Below, piece by piece: positions 1 to 14,102 of a stretch of 64,000 nt of DNA (position 1 is the first letter of the stretch; every line of letters starts with the position of its first letter). Made by a program: the position numbers and the translations under genes. The DNA comes from Thamnidium elegans (taxonomy: Eukaryota > Mucoromycota > Mucoromycetes > Mucorales > Mucoraceae): the NCBI GenBank assembly GCA_025201345.1, contig JAIXMG010000024.1, positions 496,001 through 560,000 of the forward strand. Reading direction: 5' to 3'. The notes under the pieces were generated by a model. It was not told where the DNA came from, made no database searches, and saw nothing but the letters and a program-made list of their open reading frames with translations.

Positions 1-600
1 ATTACAAAAGAATGGAGTACGAAATATATAAAATACACACACACACACTATATGTAGATGATAATAAGAGTCGGTCCTTTTCTTATATTTGTGTTGGATC
101 CGTCGTTATCCCGCTACCTTTTCATTGGCAGTTATCAGGATCAAATAATGATCGAGTATTCTATACTCTTGCATTACTATTTCTTTTGAGTTGAGATGCC
201 GCACTTTTGTCTTTTTTTATATTATTTCAATCTATTTGTCACAGTGATCACATCTTTTTTTTATTTAAGCTGCCGCAGTTGATTCTGGTTTCTGTCTTTT
301 TTTCTTTTTTTTTTTTTATGCGGAAGAAAGGAGTTCTTTTTTTTTTTTGAGTGTATAGATAAGAGATGCTTGTATTATGTAATATTAGATTTTAAAGAAA
401 TGTCATACAAAGGATCTTCGCTATTTAGTATCTTTTTACTAAAACGGAAACGCAAAAAAAAGGGCCGTCAAAGAAACCATTTATTAAAGAAAAAAAAAAA
501 AAAAAAAAAAAAAGAGAGAGAGAGATTCACGGTTTTTTTTTTATTATTTACATTTTTGAAAGAAAAAAAAAAAAAAAAAAAAAAAAAACGCGTATTTGAT
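1..600. other. left flank, no gene recognised
   Basis: No supported coding region. The stretch has (CA) and poly-T tracts near 40-55 and 250-345 and two long poly-A runs around 490-512 and 561-588, next to the 3' end of the leftward TFIIA gene. Open frames here are low-complexity lysine/phenylalanine strings produced by the homopolymers. Confidence 0.6.
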
Positions 601-1108
601 TTATTGTTCTCCAGGTCTTTTAGCATTACAAGCAACGATTTTCACTTTATCAGCAGAAATAGTTTCTTGATCAAACTTAAAATTAGGATTTTCAATAATA
701 AATGTCCAGACTTCATCACAGAAGCGATAAGTATGTAAATGACCCTATTAAATACACAACAAAGAAAATTTTTTAATTTTTAATTTTTTTTTTTTGTTAT
801 AAAAATGAAATTACCTTAATGTTTGCTTTATTTCTTACAAGTTGTGATAAAGCTTCAGAGATACTTCTGTCAAAGGTCATCAGTACTCGCATAGCTAATT
901 GAGGATTGATGTGGCCACTTTGAATCAATTCATCCAAAGAATCGGTTAAAGCCATTCCGATACTACACTCCACAAGAAAAAAAAACAAAAAAACAAAAAA
1001 AAGTTTTTAGTTTGTAATCTCTCCCCCCCCCCCTTTTTTTTTTTTGGCTTCTTCATTAGTGCTTTACCTAGAACGGCGGTATAACTCATAGAATGGAGTA
1101 CTAGACAT
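601..1108 (-). CDS. TOA2: Transcription initiation factor IIA small (gamma) subunit
   Basis: This encodes the small subunit of TFIIA, the nuclear factor that stabilises TBP on the TATA box. Reading leftward, exons are 1108-1068, 962-815 and 744-601, with consensus GT-AG junctions, giving a 110-aa protein. The family is usually 105-125 aa. The N-terminal four-helix domain is visible as YELYRRS, then [13 protein letters not shown] and [13 protein letters not shown]. The C-terminal beta-barrel part starts at [14 protein letters not shown]. The start ATG at 1108 gives [13 protein letters not shown], which matches the family N terminus, so the shorter frame starting inside exon 2 is not the true start. 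The gene shares a 555-bp divergent upstream region with RSP5. All frames are intact. Confidence 0.95.
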
Positions 1109-1216
1109 TGTTTAAAAAGAAGCATGTTTTTCGAAAAAGTTGCTTTCCACTATTTATAGGGATGGCTTGGCGCAGCAATTTAACCAATCAATGACTAATG
1201 AGTGACGTACTTTTTT

Positions 1217-1254
<38 letters not shown>

Positions 1255-1663
1255 ATGGTACTTGCTTTAAAAAAAAAAGGGCTGCGGAATCAATTGGCCT
1301 CTTTTTGACTGTAAAAAAAGAAAAAGAAAAAAGAAGCCATCTTTTCTTTTAGTTTAGTTAATTATCCTTTTTTATAAGAAACCCTTCCTTCAAGAAAGCA
1401 ATAAAGTAAAAATTGCCGGAGTTTTGATATATGGTTTCTTTAATCACGAGGCGAGAAAATATAAAATAAAAAAAAGTAAACTGTTTTTGCTGAGCTACTT
1501 TTTCCCTTTTTTTCCTTTTTTTCTCTCCTAACACATAAAAAAAAAAAAAAAAAAAAAGAAAAGAAAAAAGACACTTTTTTTATTATTATTTTACGTTTAA
1601 AATATATTATACAGTTAAAGGTCTTTTTTTTATTTTTCGCCAAGCAACACATTAACTTTTGTC
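1109..1663. promoter_or_regulatory. Divergent promoter region between TOA2 and RSP5
   Basis: This 555-bp spacer separates two divergent start codons, so it must hold both promoters. It contains a (GTT)12 microsatellite at about 1219-1254, a TGACGTA (CRE/ATF-like) octamer region near 1203, and long T/A tracts of the kind that exclude nucleosomes in fungal promoters. No clean TATA box stands out on either side. Regulatory roles are inference from position. Confidence 0.5.
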
Positions 1664-4443
<2,780 letters not shown>

Positions 4444-4686
4444 AGCCCTTCTCTCTACCCTTTTTTTTTCTTTCTTTATTATTATTATTATTATTTTTTC
4501 TTTCAAAAATCAACAAAACATTTTTTTTTTTGAACTAAATAAAAACAACAGTTTTTTACTTATTTATCAAAACAATACAGTTTAATTGAATGCAGAATGA
4601 GTTTTATTATGGATTAAGTATTTGTGTGTTTGTGTGTGTGTGTGTACATGATATAAAAAAAAAAAAAGAGGGAAGGGGGGTATTAT

Positions 4687-6465
4687 TTACACTGGTGATT
4701 TACTAGTACAGCCAAAATCAAAGATACGAATTTGGCCTTTATCATCAGCACTAACAACTTTGGTATCACTCAGAGCTACAGCTGTAACAGCGGAAGTGTG
4801 TCCGTCAAGGCAATGCATCGGTAATCCACTTTCGATATCCCAGAGTTTTAAACTACCATCGTGCGAGCCAGAGACCAAATGAAGTTTATCGTAGGCTAGT
4901 GTCCAGATACCTTGTACATGACCAAACAGTGTTTGAAGACACTCGCCTGTTTCAAGTGACCAAATCTTGATGGTGTTATCGAGAGAACCAGAGATAATCA
5001 CTTGTTCAGAGGATCTGTCACAGTCTTCAGATTTTGAGCTGGAGTTACTGCTACGACGTTTTGGGAATTTAGGAATTGTTGTTGTTGTTGTCATCGTCAT
5101 GGTATCGTCTTCATCACTGCTACCAGAAGAAGAAGAAGGAGAGGATTGACGTTGTTTGATTAAAAGCTTGGCTTTCTTTAGTTGAGGTTGAAAGAAAGTA
5201 TGAAGAAACCCAGTCATACTAGGAATAGCTGTTTGCACAGGAGCCATATGACCATTCAAGATACGAGCACAACATCTTCTTTCCAAATCCCAAATACGAA
5301 TGGAACCATCATCAGAACTAGATACCAGTGTTGTACTATCTTTATGAATACTAACATGGTTGACAACCTTTGTATGACCTGTCAAAGTAAAACATTCCCC
5401 AGTTTGAAAGTTCCAAATCTTGATGGTAGCATCTGCAGATCCACTAGCCAATATGCGACAATTGAAGTTTAAATGAACTACACCATCCGTATGACCTTCC
5501 AAGGTCCGAATACACTGACCGGTTTGATAGTTCCAAATACGCAGCGTGTTGTCCATGGACCCAGTTACTAGCTTGGTATCATCAAACTGCAACGTACGAA
5601 TGGCTCTTGCATGTCCTTCCAAACGACGCAACACTTGACCAGTCTCCAAGTTCCAAACGATAGCAGATTTATCATAAGATCCGGTAATTAAAATATTCTG
5701 GGCTTCACAAAACTGTAATGTGGTGATGCCAGATTTATGTTGATGATCCAAGACTCGGCTATTGAAATGATTTCGACGCCAGTTACGGCCAACCACTAAT
5801 CTTTCGCTGTAGACATCTTTCCAAGGTCTTCTTTGATCTATTCTTTTGGCGGCTGGTACTTCCTCACACATATCTTCTGTGGCCGGTCTCTTTTGAACTC
5901 GAATGACTTTACGCTTTTGTAAGAGCGGTAAACCCCATCCACATTTGACACATTTTTTGTTGATGTGTTGCTCACACATACGATGCCATAATGTGTCGTC
6001 ATCGGCTAAAGTCTTCCAGTGTAGGTTGACTTGTGCAGCAGCACAGAGTGAGGAAGCATCAAGTAATGAGAAAATGTGTTTCGTAATTTCGGGAGGAAAG
6101 ATAAATGTAAAGTCAGTACGTAAAAGTGGTTTGACAGTGTTGGAGATATATGAAAGTTGAGGTGTACAGGATGATGATAGTATTCCTTTAAGGATCAAGA
6201 GTCGTTGATCTTTAGTGGCTGTTTGGTAAGTGGACCAAATGGAAGTGATTTGATGTTGCGTTGTAAGGGGTAATAAATTTAATTCCTATAATTGAAGTTA
6301 GGTTAGTTTTTTGTTTTTTTTTTTTAAAAAAAAAAAAAAGAAGTGATTATTATTATTCTTTACATTTTGTAAGTGTGTGGTAGTTTCATCCTCCTTGTTT
6401 CTGCTCTTTATTAATTCAGGACTGTGTCTGTAACAGTAAGTTGGGGTCTTTGTAGTGCAATTCAT
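4687..6465 (-). CDS. MET30: F-box/WD40 SCF substrate receptor, Met30/SconB type
   Basis: This is the receptor subunit of an SCF ubiquitin ligase. In yeasts and filamentous fungi this family controls sulfur metabolism by ubiquitinating Met4/Cys-3-type activators. Exons are 6465-6364 and 6285-4687, giving 566 aa. The N terminus has the SconB signature CYRHSPEL. The F-box (about residues 91-138: FPPEITKHIFSLLDASSLC...ALADDDTLWHRMCEQH-like) is followed by the conserved KCVKCGWGLPLL. Seven WD40 repeats follow, most ending in IW or LW. The fifth repeat carries an insertion of about 85 residues rich in Ser, Asp and Thr (SSPSSSSGSSDEDD, then a Thr run), likely a disordered loop. The gene converges on RSP5, with 243 bp between the stops. 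The sulfur role is inferred from family membership. Confidence 0.95.
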
Positions 6466-6999
6466 TGTTGTTGATAGAATAATAAAGAGTAGATATAGAA
6501 AATAGGAGGGTTATTTCACTCCTTCCTTATTTATGAAAAAGAAAAGAAAAAAGGAAAAGAGTAAAAAGATAGAATTTACTACTGGCTTAGTGTATAAATA
6601 TATGTATAAGAATTGATGGGAAATGGCGCAATAGGGTTTCTTGATAAAATTTAGGTATAAAAACACAATATCTCTTGATTTTTATTGGATAATGATTGTG
6701 CAATTTCCGTTCATTCAGAAATGCCCAATAAAAATATAAACTCCTTACAAAAAAGATTTATTTTTTGGGCCAATCCTATGCTTATAAAATTTCGTTTTTC
6801 CTCTTGTCTTTTTTATCCAAAATGTAAACCTATCAAACCATCTATTTTCACCGAGAAATAAAGATATTAAAAATTGCGACATCTTTACACTTATTAAAAA
6901 GCCGAGCTTCTTTTTTTAAGATGGCATCAATTCGTTGCTAGTGTACGCCATACGAAAAAACGATGTTTTGTGGTGCAAATTACTCCTTTTTTGATTGAC

Positions 7000-7030
<31 letters not shown>

Positions 7031-7245
7031 CCGTCGTAAGCACTGCAAATTTGAGTAGTAAATATATATTCTGTGGCTTCATACGCACGTTCCCATTTAT
7101 CCATGTTTCACGCATAGAACAAAAAGAACAAGTGTTTTATGTGCCCTTTTTCTTTTTACAAGTGTTTAAATACAACTTGTAGCATACATTGTAATTAAAT
7201 TATTTTTTCTTTAGCAGTGAATCATAATAATACTTGAATACTAAA

Positions 7246-7278
<33 letters not shown>

Positions 7279-7531
7279 AGGTTTTCCTTTATAATCATTT
7301 TGGCTGCAATTTGGGAGAGGAATCGAATGAGCTTCAAGGACTCTTTTTCTAAAATCATTCGATAAATTCAAATGGGTAAGACAATGCAACAGTGTGTGCG
7401 AGGAGAAGAAGGAACTCCGGTACACGTGGCAAAGAATAAAACAGAGTCACTGCACATATATTTATATGCCCTTTATTATTTTGCAGCTTTTTCTTTTTTT
7501 TTTCTTTTTTTAAAAAACCTTCTTCTTCATC
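6466..7531. other. Divergent spacer between MET30 and the TBC gene
   Basis: 1,066 bp without a supported gene. It holds poly-T runs at about 7001-7030 and 7250-7276 and A/T-rich DNA with the two promoters by position. Short open frames at 6916-7182 and 7222-7425 are driven by the homopolymers and show no recognisable protein. Confidence 0.6.
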
Positions 7532-9719
7532 ATGTCATCTCGAGAAAGTAATATGAACCAGTTTAAAGGAAGAGTGCGTTCTTCTTCTTTTAATCACTCA
7601 GTTATCCGTCGACAACAATCGGACTTACAGTTCCCAACCAGAAGACCTAGTTTTGATTCACACAGATATGAACAAAAGCGACCTGTCCAACCCAAAGGAT
7701 CACACAGTAATTTCTTGGCAGTCAGTCGTAAACATAACACAGGAGCATCTTCTATTGATGATTCTGGATCAGAAGAAGAAGAAGAGCAACAATCGATATC
7801 GATAAAAACCAACTTGGAACCACTGATTGTTGGTAAAGATTTGTATATAGATATAGATGGGTATATATTAAGGGATTACTATTTAGATTCCCCTATTTCA
7901 CCTGTAAAATCAATTCGTACAACTAAAAAAGGTGTCTTTGGTATGTTGTCTAGTAAAAATAGTAGTACCACTACAACAAGTAGTAGTCAGTTGTATGATG
8001 ATGGATCAAATCCTATTTATCCACCTCCTCAAAAGCCATCTGGTCAGAGGTAAATATTTTTTTTTCTTTTTACTCCTTAAAATGCGTGTGTGTGTATTTA
8101 TTATCATTATTATTAGAGATCAATATGGTTTCTTAAAGAGTTCTCAATGGATCACAGACGATGAATTTAATGGTTTTGAAAATTATTATGCACCAATTAT
8201 GAAACGTAGATTATTAAAATGGCGACAATTACTTTCTGAAAACAATGATCAATGGCCTCAAAGAAGTGGAAAAAGTAAGATAATATACACATATATACAC
8301 ACACACATACACACACACACACACACGCACACACAAAAGAAAAATGTTTTTGACGTATATAAAAAAACTTATCTTTTTTTTTTCTTTAAAAAGTTAAACG
8401 TTACATCCGAAAAGGTATTCCACCTGAATTAAGAGGACAGGTACCATATAAATATATTTTTTTTGGGGGGTAATTTAATTAGAAGCACGTTTTTAAATTT
8501 CTATTTAGGCTTGGTTACATTATAGTGGAGCTAAAGCGAGAATGGATGCAAATAAGGGGTTATATCTTGATCTAGTACAACGTGCAGAAGATTTGGGAAG
8601 TAAAAACGAGAACTTGGATATTATAGAAAGAGGTAAATTTAGATTATTATTATTATTTGTATATATGGTTACTAAGTACAAGTAAAAAAAAAAAAAAAAA
8701 AAAAAAGACTTGCATCGTACTTTCCCTGAAAATATACAGTTTAGACCTTACGCTAATGAGGGTAGTAATACACCTCCTGCTACACCTGAAGAAAAAATGA
8801 ATATACCCATCATCAAATCACTTAGACGATTATTATTAGCCTTCTCAATTTATTCCCCTTCCATTGGTTACTGTCAATCCTTAAATTACATTGCAGGTAT
8901 GTTATTACTATTCATGTCTGAAGAAGAAGCCTTTTGGACATTTGTTATGACCATCACTGTCATTTTACCACCAAACGTATACGATGTCACAATGGAAGGT
9001 GCTAATATAGATCAAAACGTGTTGATGATATTAATCTCCGAAAGATATCCTCAATTATGGAATAGGATTTCGGGTGGTAAAACCTTTTGGGAGTGTGAAG
9101 AAGATGGAACTGGCATGCCTACTTGCTCTTTGGTTACTAGTCATTGGTTCTTAACCTTGTATATTAATATTTTACCAACTGAGAGTGTGTTGCGTGTATG
9201 GGATTGTTTATTCTAGTAAGTTTTTTTAAAGAAAAAAACAGAAGAGTAACTTTGTTACTGATATATAATCATTAGTGACGGACAAAAAGTTTTGTTTCGT
9301 ATTGCTCTTGGTATTTTTAAATTGAATGAAAGTGAAATATTAGCTGTAAATGATCCACTTGAAGTATTTCAAGTTATCCAGGTAAAATATATATATACAT
9401 GTATTATATATAAGACTAAAAGACTAACTTTTTTTTTTTTTTTTTTTAATAAAAATAGAATATGCCAAAACGTATGGTTGATTGTCATAAATTAATTGAC
9501 GGTACTTATTTACAATTCGCTTCCACTACTCGAGTAAGCGATGAAGAAATTGCAGATCGAAGAGAATTATTTAAACGCAGAAGAGACGAAAGACGTAGAA
9601 ATATACCTGTACAAAAAGGTGGTAAATTATTAAAGAGAAGTACTGTACGTGGTGCAATCATTCATAGAGCTAAAGAAGCAAGGTATTACGTTGAAAGAGC
9701 AAAAACTGTTCGAAAGTAG
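7532..9719 (+). CDS. TBC-domain Rab GTPase-activating protein (GRTP1-like)
   Basis: This protein stimulates GTP hydrolysis by Rab-type GTPases in membrane traffic. Exons are 7532-8049, 8117-8274, 8394-8440, 8509-8632, 8708-9215, 9276-9381 and 9459-9719, giving 573 aa. Residues 1-170 are polar and probably disordered (Ser/Arg-rich, EEEE stretch). The TBC domain starts at about residue 175 (DQYGFLK, KRYIRKGIPPELRG) and ends near 490. The dual-finger catalytic motifs are present: Arg286 in DLHRTFPE and Gln339 in GYCQSLNYIAG, followed by LRVWDCLF. The C-terminal tail is basic (FKRRRDERRRN). The order and wording of the motifs match animal GRTP1/TBC1D6 and related fungal proteins. The specific Rab cannot be read from sequence. 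Confidence 0.94.
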
Positions 9720-10089
9720 TGCAGATAAATGATTCTTTTTTTAAACAATAAAAACGAGTTTTGGTTATTGTATTCGGAGTTCGTCTCTACTTTTAATTAA
9801 GCAGACTATACTAAGAAAACGAAACCACCTTCTTTTTTTGTTTTGTTCTGTTTGTATGTTGGAACCCTCTCTTATCCTCGCAGAGTGTGTACTTTTACAG
9901 TAATACGCATAAAATGAATCTCATATTGTATACATATTACATAACTGTATAAAAAAGTTTCTTTTTTTTTCTCGAACAAACTAGTGACTGTTTCATTGCA
10001 TCTACAGAAAAAAAAAAAAAAAAAAAAATGCAAGAAATAGTTTTTTTATCTTTCTTTTTCGCAGTAAAAAAAAACAAACAAAAGATAAA
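9720..10089. other. Intergenic spacer, TBC gene to SET gene
   Basis: 370 bp holding the 3' end of the TBC gene and the promoter of the next gene. It contains AATAAA-like motifs (about 9747), a poly-A run at 10009-10027 and a T-rich tract before the next ATG. No gene is seen. Confidence 0.6.
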
Positions 10090-10346
10090 ATGGATAAGTC
10101 AAAAGGAACAGGTTTGTATACAACTAATACTATATTATTTTGTATTTTATATTCATCTCTTTATTTTTAGCGGTTCACGATAAAAAGTATGAAAAGTTTA
10201 TTACTTGGCTTCACGAGAACAACTTTCCTGAATCCAAACTGACATTGGCAAACTTTACAAGTAAAGTAAAATAACACACACACGCGCACACAATGTACAA
10301 ACTATATTGTACTAACACTCTTTTTTTTTTTTCTTTTTTTTCTTTT

Positions 10347-10430
<84 letters not shown>

Positions 10431-11328
10431 ATCTCTGTTTGTAGATACTGGTCGAGGTAAACAAAAAGTACATTGTAAAAAAATAGGGGGTTTTTTTTGT
10501 GACGTAAAATTACTTAGGTATGATGGCAATCAGTGATATTGAAGCAGGAGAAGTAATCGTATCTGTTCCCCGAAAGTTCTTAATTACCAATGACAGTTTA
10601 ACCAAAATATACGGTTCGCAACACGCCTTGGGACCTCACCAGCTATTAGCTTTACACCTTGTTTTAGTATCCAGAGATAAACAATCTTGGTGGAAACCTT
10701 ACATGGATCTATTACCTATTCACTTTAATACGATGCCTGTGAAATACACAAAGGTATTAGTGGATCATTTGCCTACCGCTCTAAAAGAACAAGTACTGCA
10801 GCAAAAAGAAAATATCGAATTAGATTATTTAAATTGTATCAAGTTTTTAAAAACTAGAAATGAAACGATGATCAGAGAAGAGTATGAGTGGGCTTGGTTA
10901 TGTGTGAATACTCGGTGTATTCATATGACAAAGATGGACGGTACAGTTAAAGGTGGTAATATTGCATTGGCTCCGATGTTGGATTTTCTTAATCATACCA
11001 GCGAAGCAAAGGTAAAATAAAAATAAAAAAATCGTTGGGCGTATATAAAGAGGCTTTAACGTGGTGTTTAGATTGAAAGTGGATTTAACGTTAGAAACCA
11101 ATGCTTTGAGATTAAAACTTTAACACCATATAGTAAAGGAGAACAAGTGTATATCAATTATGGGCCTCATGATAATTTAGCTATCTTGAAAGAATACGGG
11201 TTCGTGTTATCTCAAAATAGTTATAATTTCGTACTGTTGGATAAAGAAGTTTGGAATTTATATTCAGAAATAGAGTCAAAGCGTGGATATGAAATTAAAA
11301 AGCAAATTTTAGAAGGAGCAGGGTATAT

Positions 11329-11361
<33 letters not shown>

Positions 11362-11855
11362 AAGAGGAAAGTAGAATTCTTACTGTATTGTATAGATATG
11401 CTGGTGATTATTCAATTAAGGCAGATGAAATATCGTTTAGACTGATGGCAGCATTACGGTTATTAGCGTTAAATGGCACAACCGAACCAGGGTTCGATAG
11501 ACGTGTAATGGATTGGCATGATGTTGTTATGGGTCAAACCGATTTGATTAGTACCGATAATGAAAGAAAAGCGTTGATTATGTTGCAAGATATTTGTAAA
11601 AAAGTATCAAAGCAAGCTAAAAATGAAATTGATATTCTTTCGGTAAAGAAAAAAAAAAGTTATACGCTATATATATAATCTTAAAAACTAATATTTTTGT
11701 TGTTGTTGTTGTGTATGTAGACTATTACAGAAACTCATCCAGAAGCAGAGTTTCACCCATTCGCACTTTATTTCTTACGTCAAATTTGGAACGAGTCAAA
11801 CGATATTATTGAACAAACTCTAGTTTATTTAAGCGATAAACTATCGAGATTGTAA
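10090..11855 (+). CDS. SET-domain protein lysine methyltransferase, SETD4-like
   Basis: The SET domain transfers methyl groups from SAM to lysines; the target here is unknown. Exons are 10090-10111, 10171-10260, 10445-10456, 10518-11011, 11072-11322, 11396-11642 and 11721-11855, giving 416 aa. Exon 3 is only 12 nt, yet it is needed to complete the SET N-motif NTGRGMMAISDIEAGE. Other family marks are SWWKPYMDLLP, VNTRCIHM, the catalytic LDFLNHTSEA (NH motif), and YINYGPHDNLAILKEYGFV. After the SET core comes a helical Rubis-subs-bind-type region (ILEGAGY, then LMAALRLLALNG). The wording matches animal SETD4 more closely than SETD3 or RKM-type proteins. Intron 2 contains a 59-base T run. The gene converges on the next one with a 16-bp gap. 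Confidence 0.92.
10320..10427. repeat. Poly-T tract in intron 2 of the SETD4-like gene
   Basis: A T-rich run broken only by regularly spaced single C bases, ending in 59 uninterrupted T residues (10369-10427). It lies just before the 12-nt microexon. The length is likely polymorphic and could be inaccurate in the assembly. Confidence 0.9.
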
Positions 11856-11871
11856 AAAGAATAAAATTAAA

Positions 11872-14102
11872 TTAAAATCTACTGATATCTCTACCCAAAG
11901 CCCAAGTTAAAAACCAATGAATTGGAATAAGCAGTTTGTTTCTAATACTCATACTCATGGTAAGGTACGCAGACCTCCAGAGTAACCATGAGAGATGACC
12001 AGACTTGGTTGCTAGTTCATGTACTGAAGACATATCCACTAACGCTTCGTATGATCCAATATACGCCATCATACCTCGGTTTTTAAATTCAAATTCGGTT
12101 GCTGGCATTTCATATCCTTTTTTGGCGATACCATTAAATACTATAATTACTTTTTGTTAAAGACGAGATTACAGAATGTGATTTTTTTTTTACCTTTGCG
12201 AAGATAGTTTGCTTTTTGTGCGGCGACTAAACTAAAATGTCAACAGTTGATTTACTTTTGATGTGAGATTTTTTTTTTTACCTTGTGCTGTGGCAGGCAA
12301 ATCGTTGCCTTCTATAGTAGCACAATCTCCAAGTGCGTATATGTTGGGATAAGGACGCTTTGTGTTCTTATCCAGCACTCTTAATTGACCATCTGTCAGA
12401 ATTCTAATATAGAATTTTTGTTAGTCGCCATTGTGTCTGTGCGTGTATGTTTTACCTTTGACCAGATGCATCTTTGGCTACTGTAGAAAGAGATTCAACG
12501 AGAGGGTTTTGCATTAATCCTGTTGACCAAACTAATAAACCATACGGTACTATATATACATTTGGAATTAGAAAATATATACGTATACAGTACTTTTATA
12601 TAAATGGTAATACCTTTCCCTTCATCTTTAATAACTAGATGATTATCTGCAACTTTTTCTACATATCTTTCTATTTATAAAAAAAAAAAAAAAATGAGTT
12701 TACACATGAAAGAAAAAAAAAAGATGAAGATACTTGCGAGTTTTAATCTGAATTCCTTTACGATTAAATTTCTTATGAGCATAATCAGATAAATGGGAGT
12801 CAAATGAGCTAAGAATGGTAGGAGCAACGTCGTATAAGGTCATTCTGATTTTGCCTATAAGGTCTGGGTAAAGTCTTGATAAATCATCAGAAATAAAATC
12901 ATGTAGTTCTGCAGAGAATTCAACACCCTAAACAAAAGAAAAGATATTTTAGTGAATACTGGAATATAAGCTCCTTTTTTCTTTCTTTCTTTCTTTCTTT
13001 CTTACAGTAGGACCACCACCAACAATAACAAAATGTAATAAATCCTGTTTTTCTTTTTCAGTTGTTCCTGGTTGAGACGCACTTTCAAAACCTAAAATTA
13101 TTTACGTTTAGGGGAAAAAAAAAAAAAAATCTTTATGTGTATACTTTACATTCAACTAAACGCTTGCGAATTTTTCTGGCATCGTTGACGTCCTTTAAAA
13201 AACAGGCGTGTTCTTCTACACCAGGTATTCCAAAAGTATTGGAGTAAGAGCCAACACCAATAACTAGTTTATCGTAGTCTAATGAAAATGACTTTCGACC
13301 CGAAGCTAGGAATAAAAAATATGAGTCAAAAAGTATATGAATAAATATATATTAAGAGTTTACCATTATCAATGTTTGATACACAATGGATCACTTGATT
13401 CTCTAAATCTACAAAAAATAGTTTGAATATTTATAATTTCAAACTTTTGATTTGAGTACATTACCTATTTTGTCACAGGTCGCTTGATAAAAGTTTATAT
13501 CTTTAGAGTATGTTCGAACAGGTTCAGTAATACATCTAAATTCCAGAGTCCCGACAGATGTACTTTTTTTATTATTATTTTAGTACCGGGAATTTTAAAT
13601 TTAGTAAAAATAACAAACCTTGCTAAGAGTGGAGTAAATACAAAATAGTTTCTTTTTAAATAAAATTATTAGGTCTTTTTCTTCTTCATTTTTTTTTATA
13701 GTGTGTTACCTTGGAGATATGACAGATACATCATAGTTTTTTTTATCTAAATCTTTCATTAATTTAAACCCTAAAGAAAAAGACGTTTATGTTAAAATTA
13801 ATAAAATAATAAAATAAATGACTTACCTGCCCAACCAGAGCCTAATATTACAACTCGACCTTGAGACCTTGCTAAAGTTCTTGTCTTTGTTTGAGTATAA
13901 TACTTTGCAGCTATACAAAAGAGGTTAAAACTATACCTTTTTTTTTTTTCTGAAAATATATATTTTAATTACGTTGTTGGGTTGACATAGAAAGTTGAAA
14001 CGGTTTTTTTAAAGTTGAATTAAACATCTTCTGTTGAGTATTTATAGACGATAGAGTGGACCTCTTTTTAAAAGAGACCACCGTTTTTAATACACTAGTC
14101 AT
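11872..14102 (-). CDS. Alternative (type II) NADH:ubiquinone oxidoreductase, mitochondrial
   Basis: This is a single-polypeptide, non-proton-pumping NADH dehydrogenase (Ndi1/Nde1 family) of the mitochondrial inner membrane. There are 14 exons, reading leftward: 14102-13973, 13910-13827, 13770-13710, 13651-13619, 13562-13465, 13408-13364, 13305-13150, 13091-13006, 12927-12734, 12666-12614, 12549-12456, 12403-12282, 12226-12194 and 12140-11872. The product is 485 aa. The first 45 residues are basic, Ser/Thr-rich and free of acidic residues, as in a presequence. The FAD site is VVILGSGWAGFK and the NADH site VIVGGGPTGVEFSAEL. YALGDCATI is the second FAD motif. The C-terminal membrane anchor includes SWLLWRSAYLT and ends GRDISRF. 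No EF-hand is present. Whether it faces the matrix or the intermembrane space cannot be decided. Confidence 0.96.

Noticed and set aside
370..738. 122-codon open frame rich in Lys and Arg
   Set aside because: It is built from poly-A/poly-T runs and lies antisense to the last exon of the TFIIA gene.
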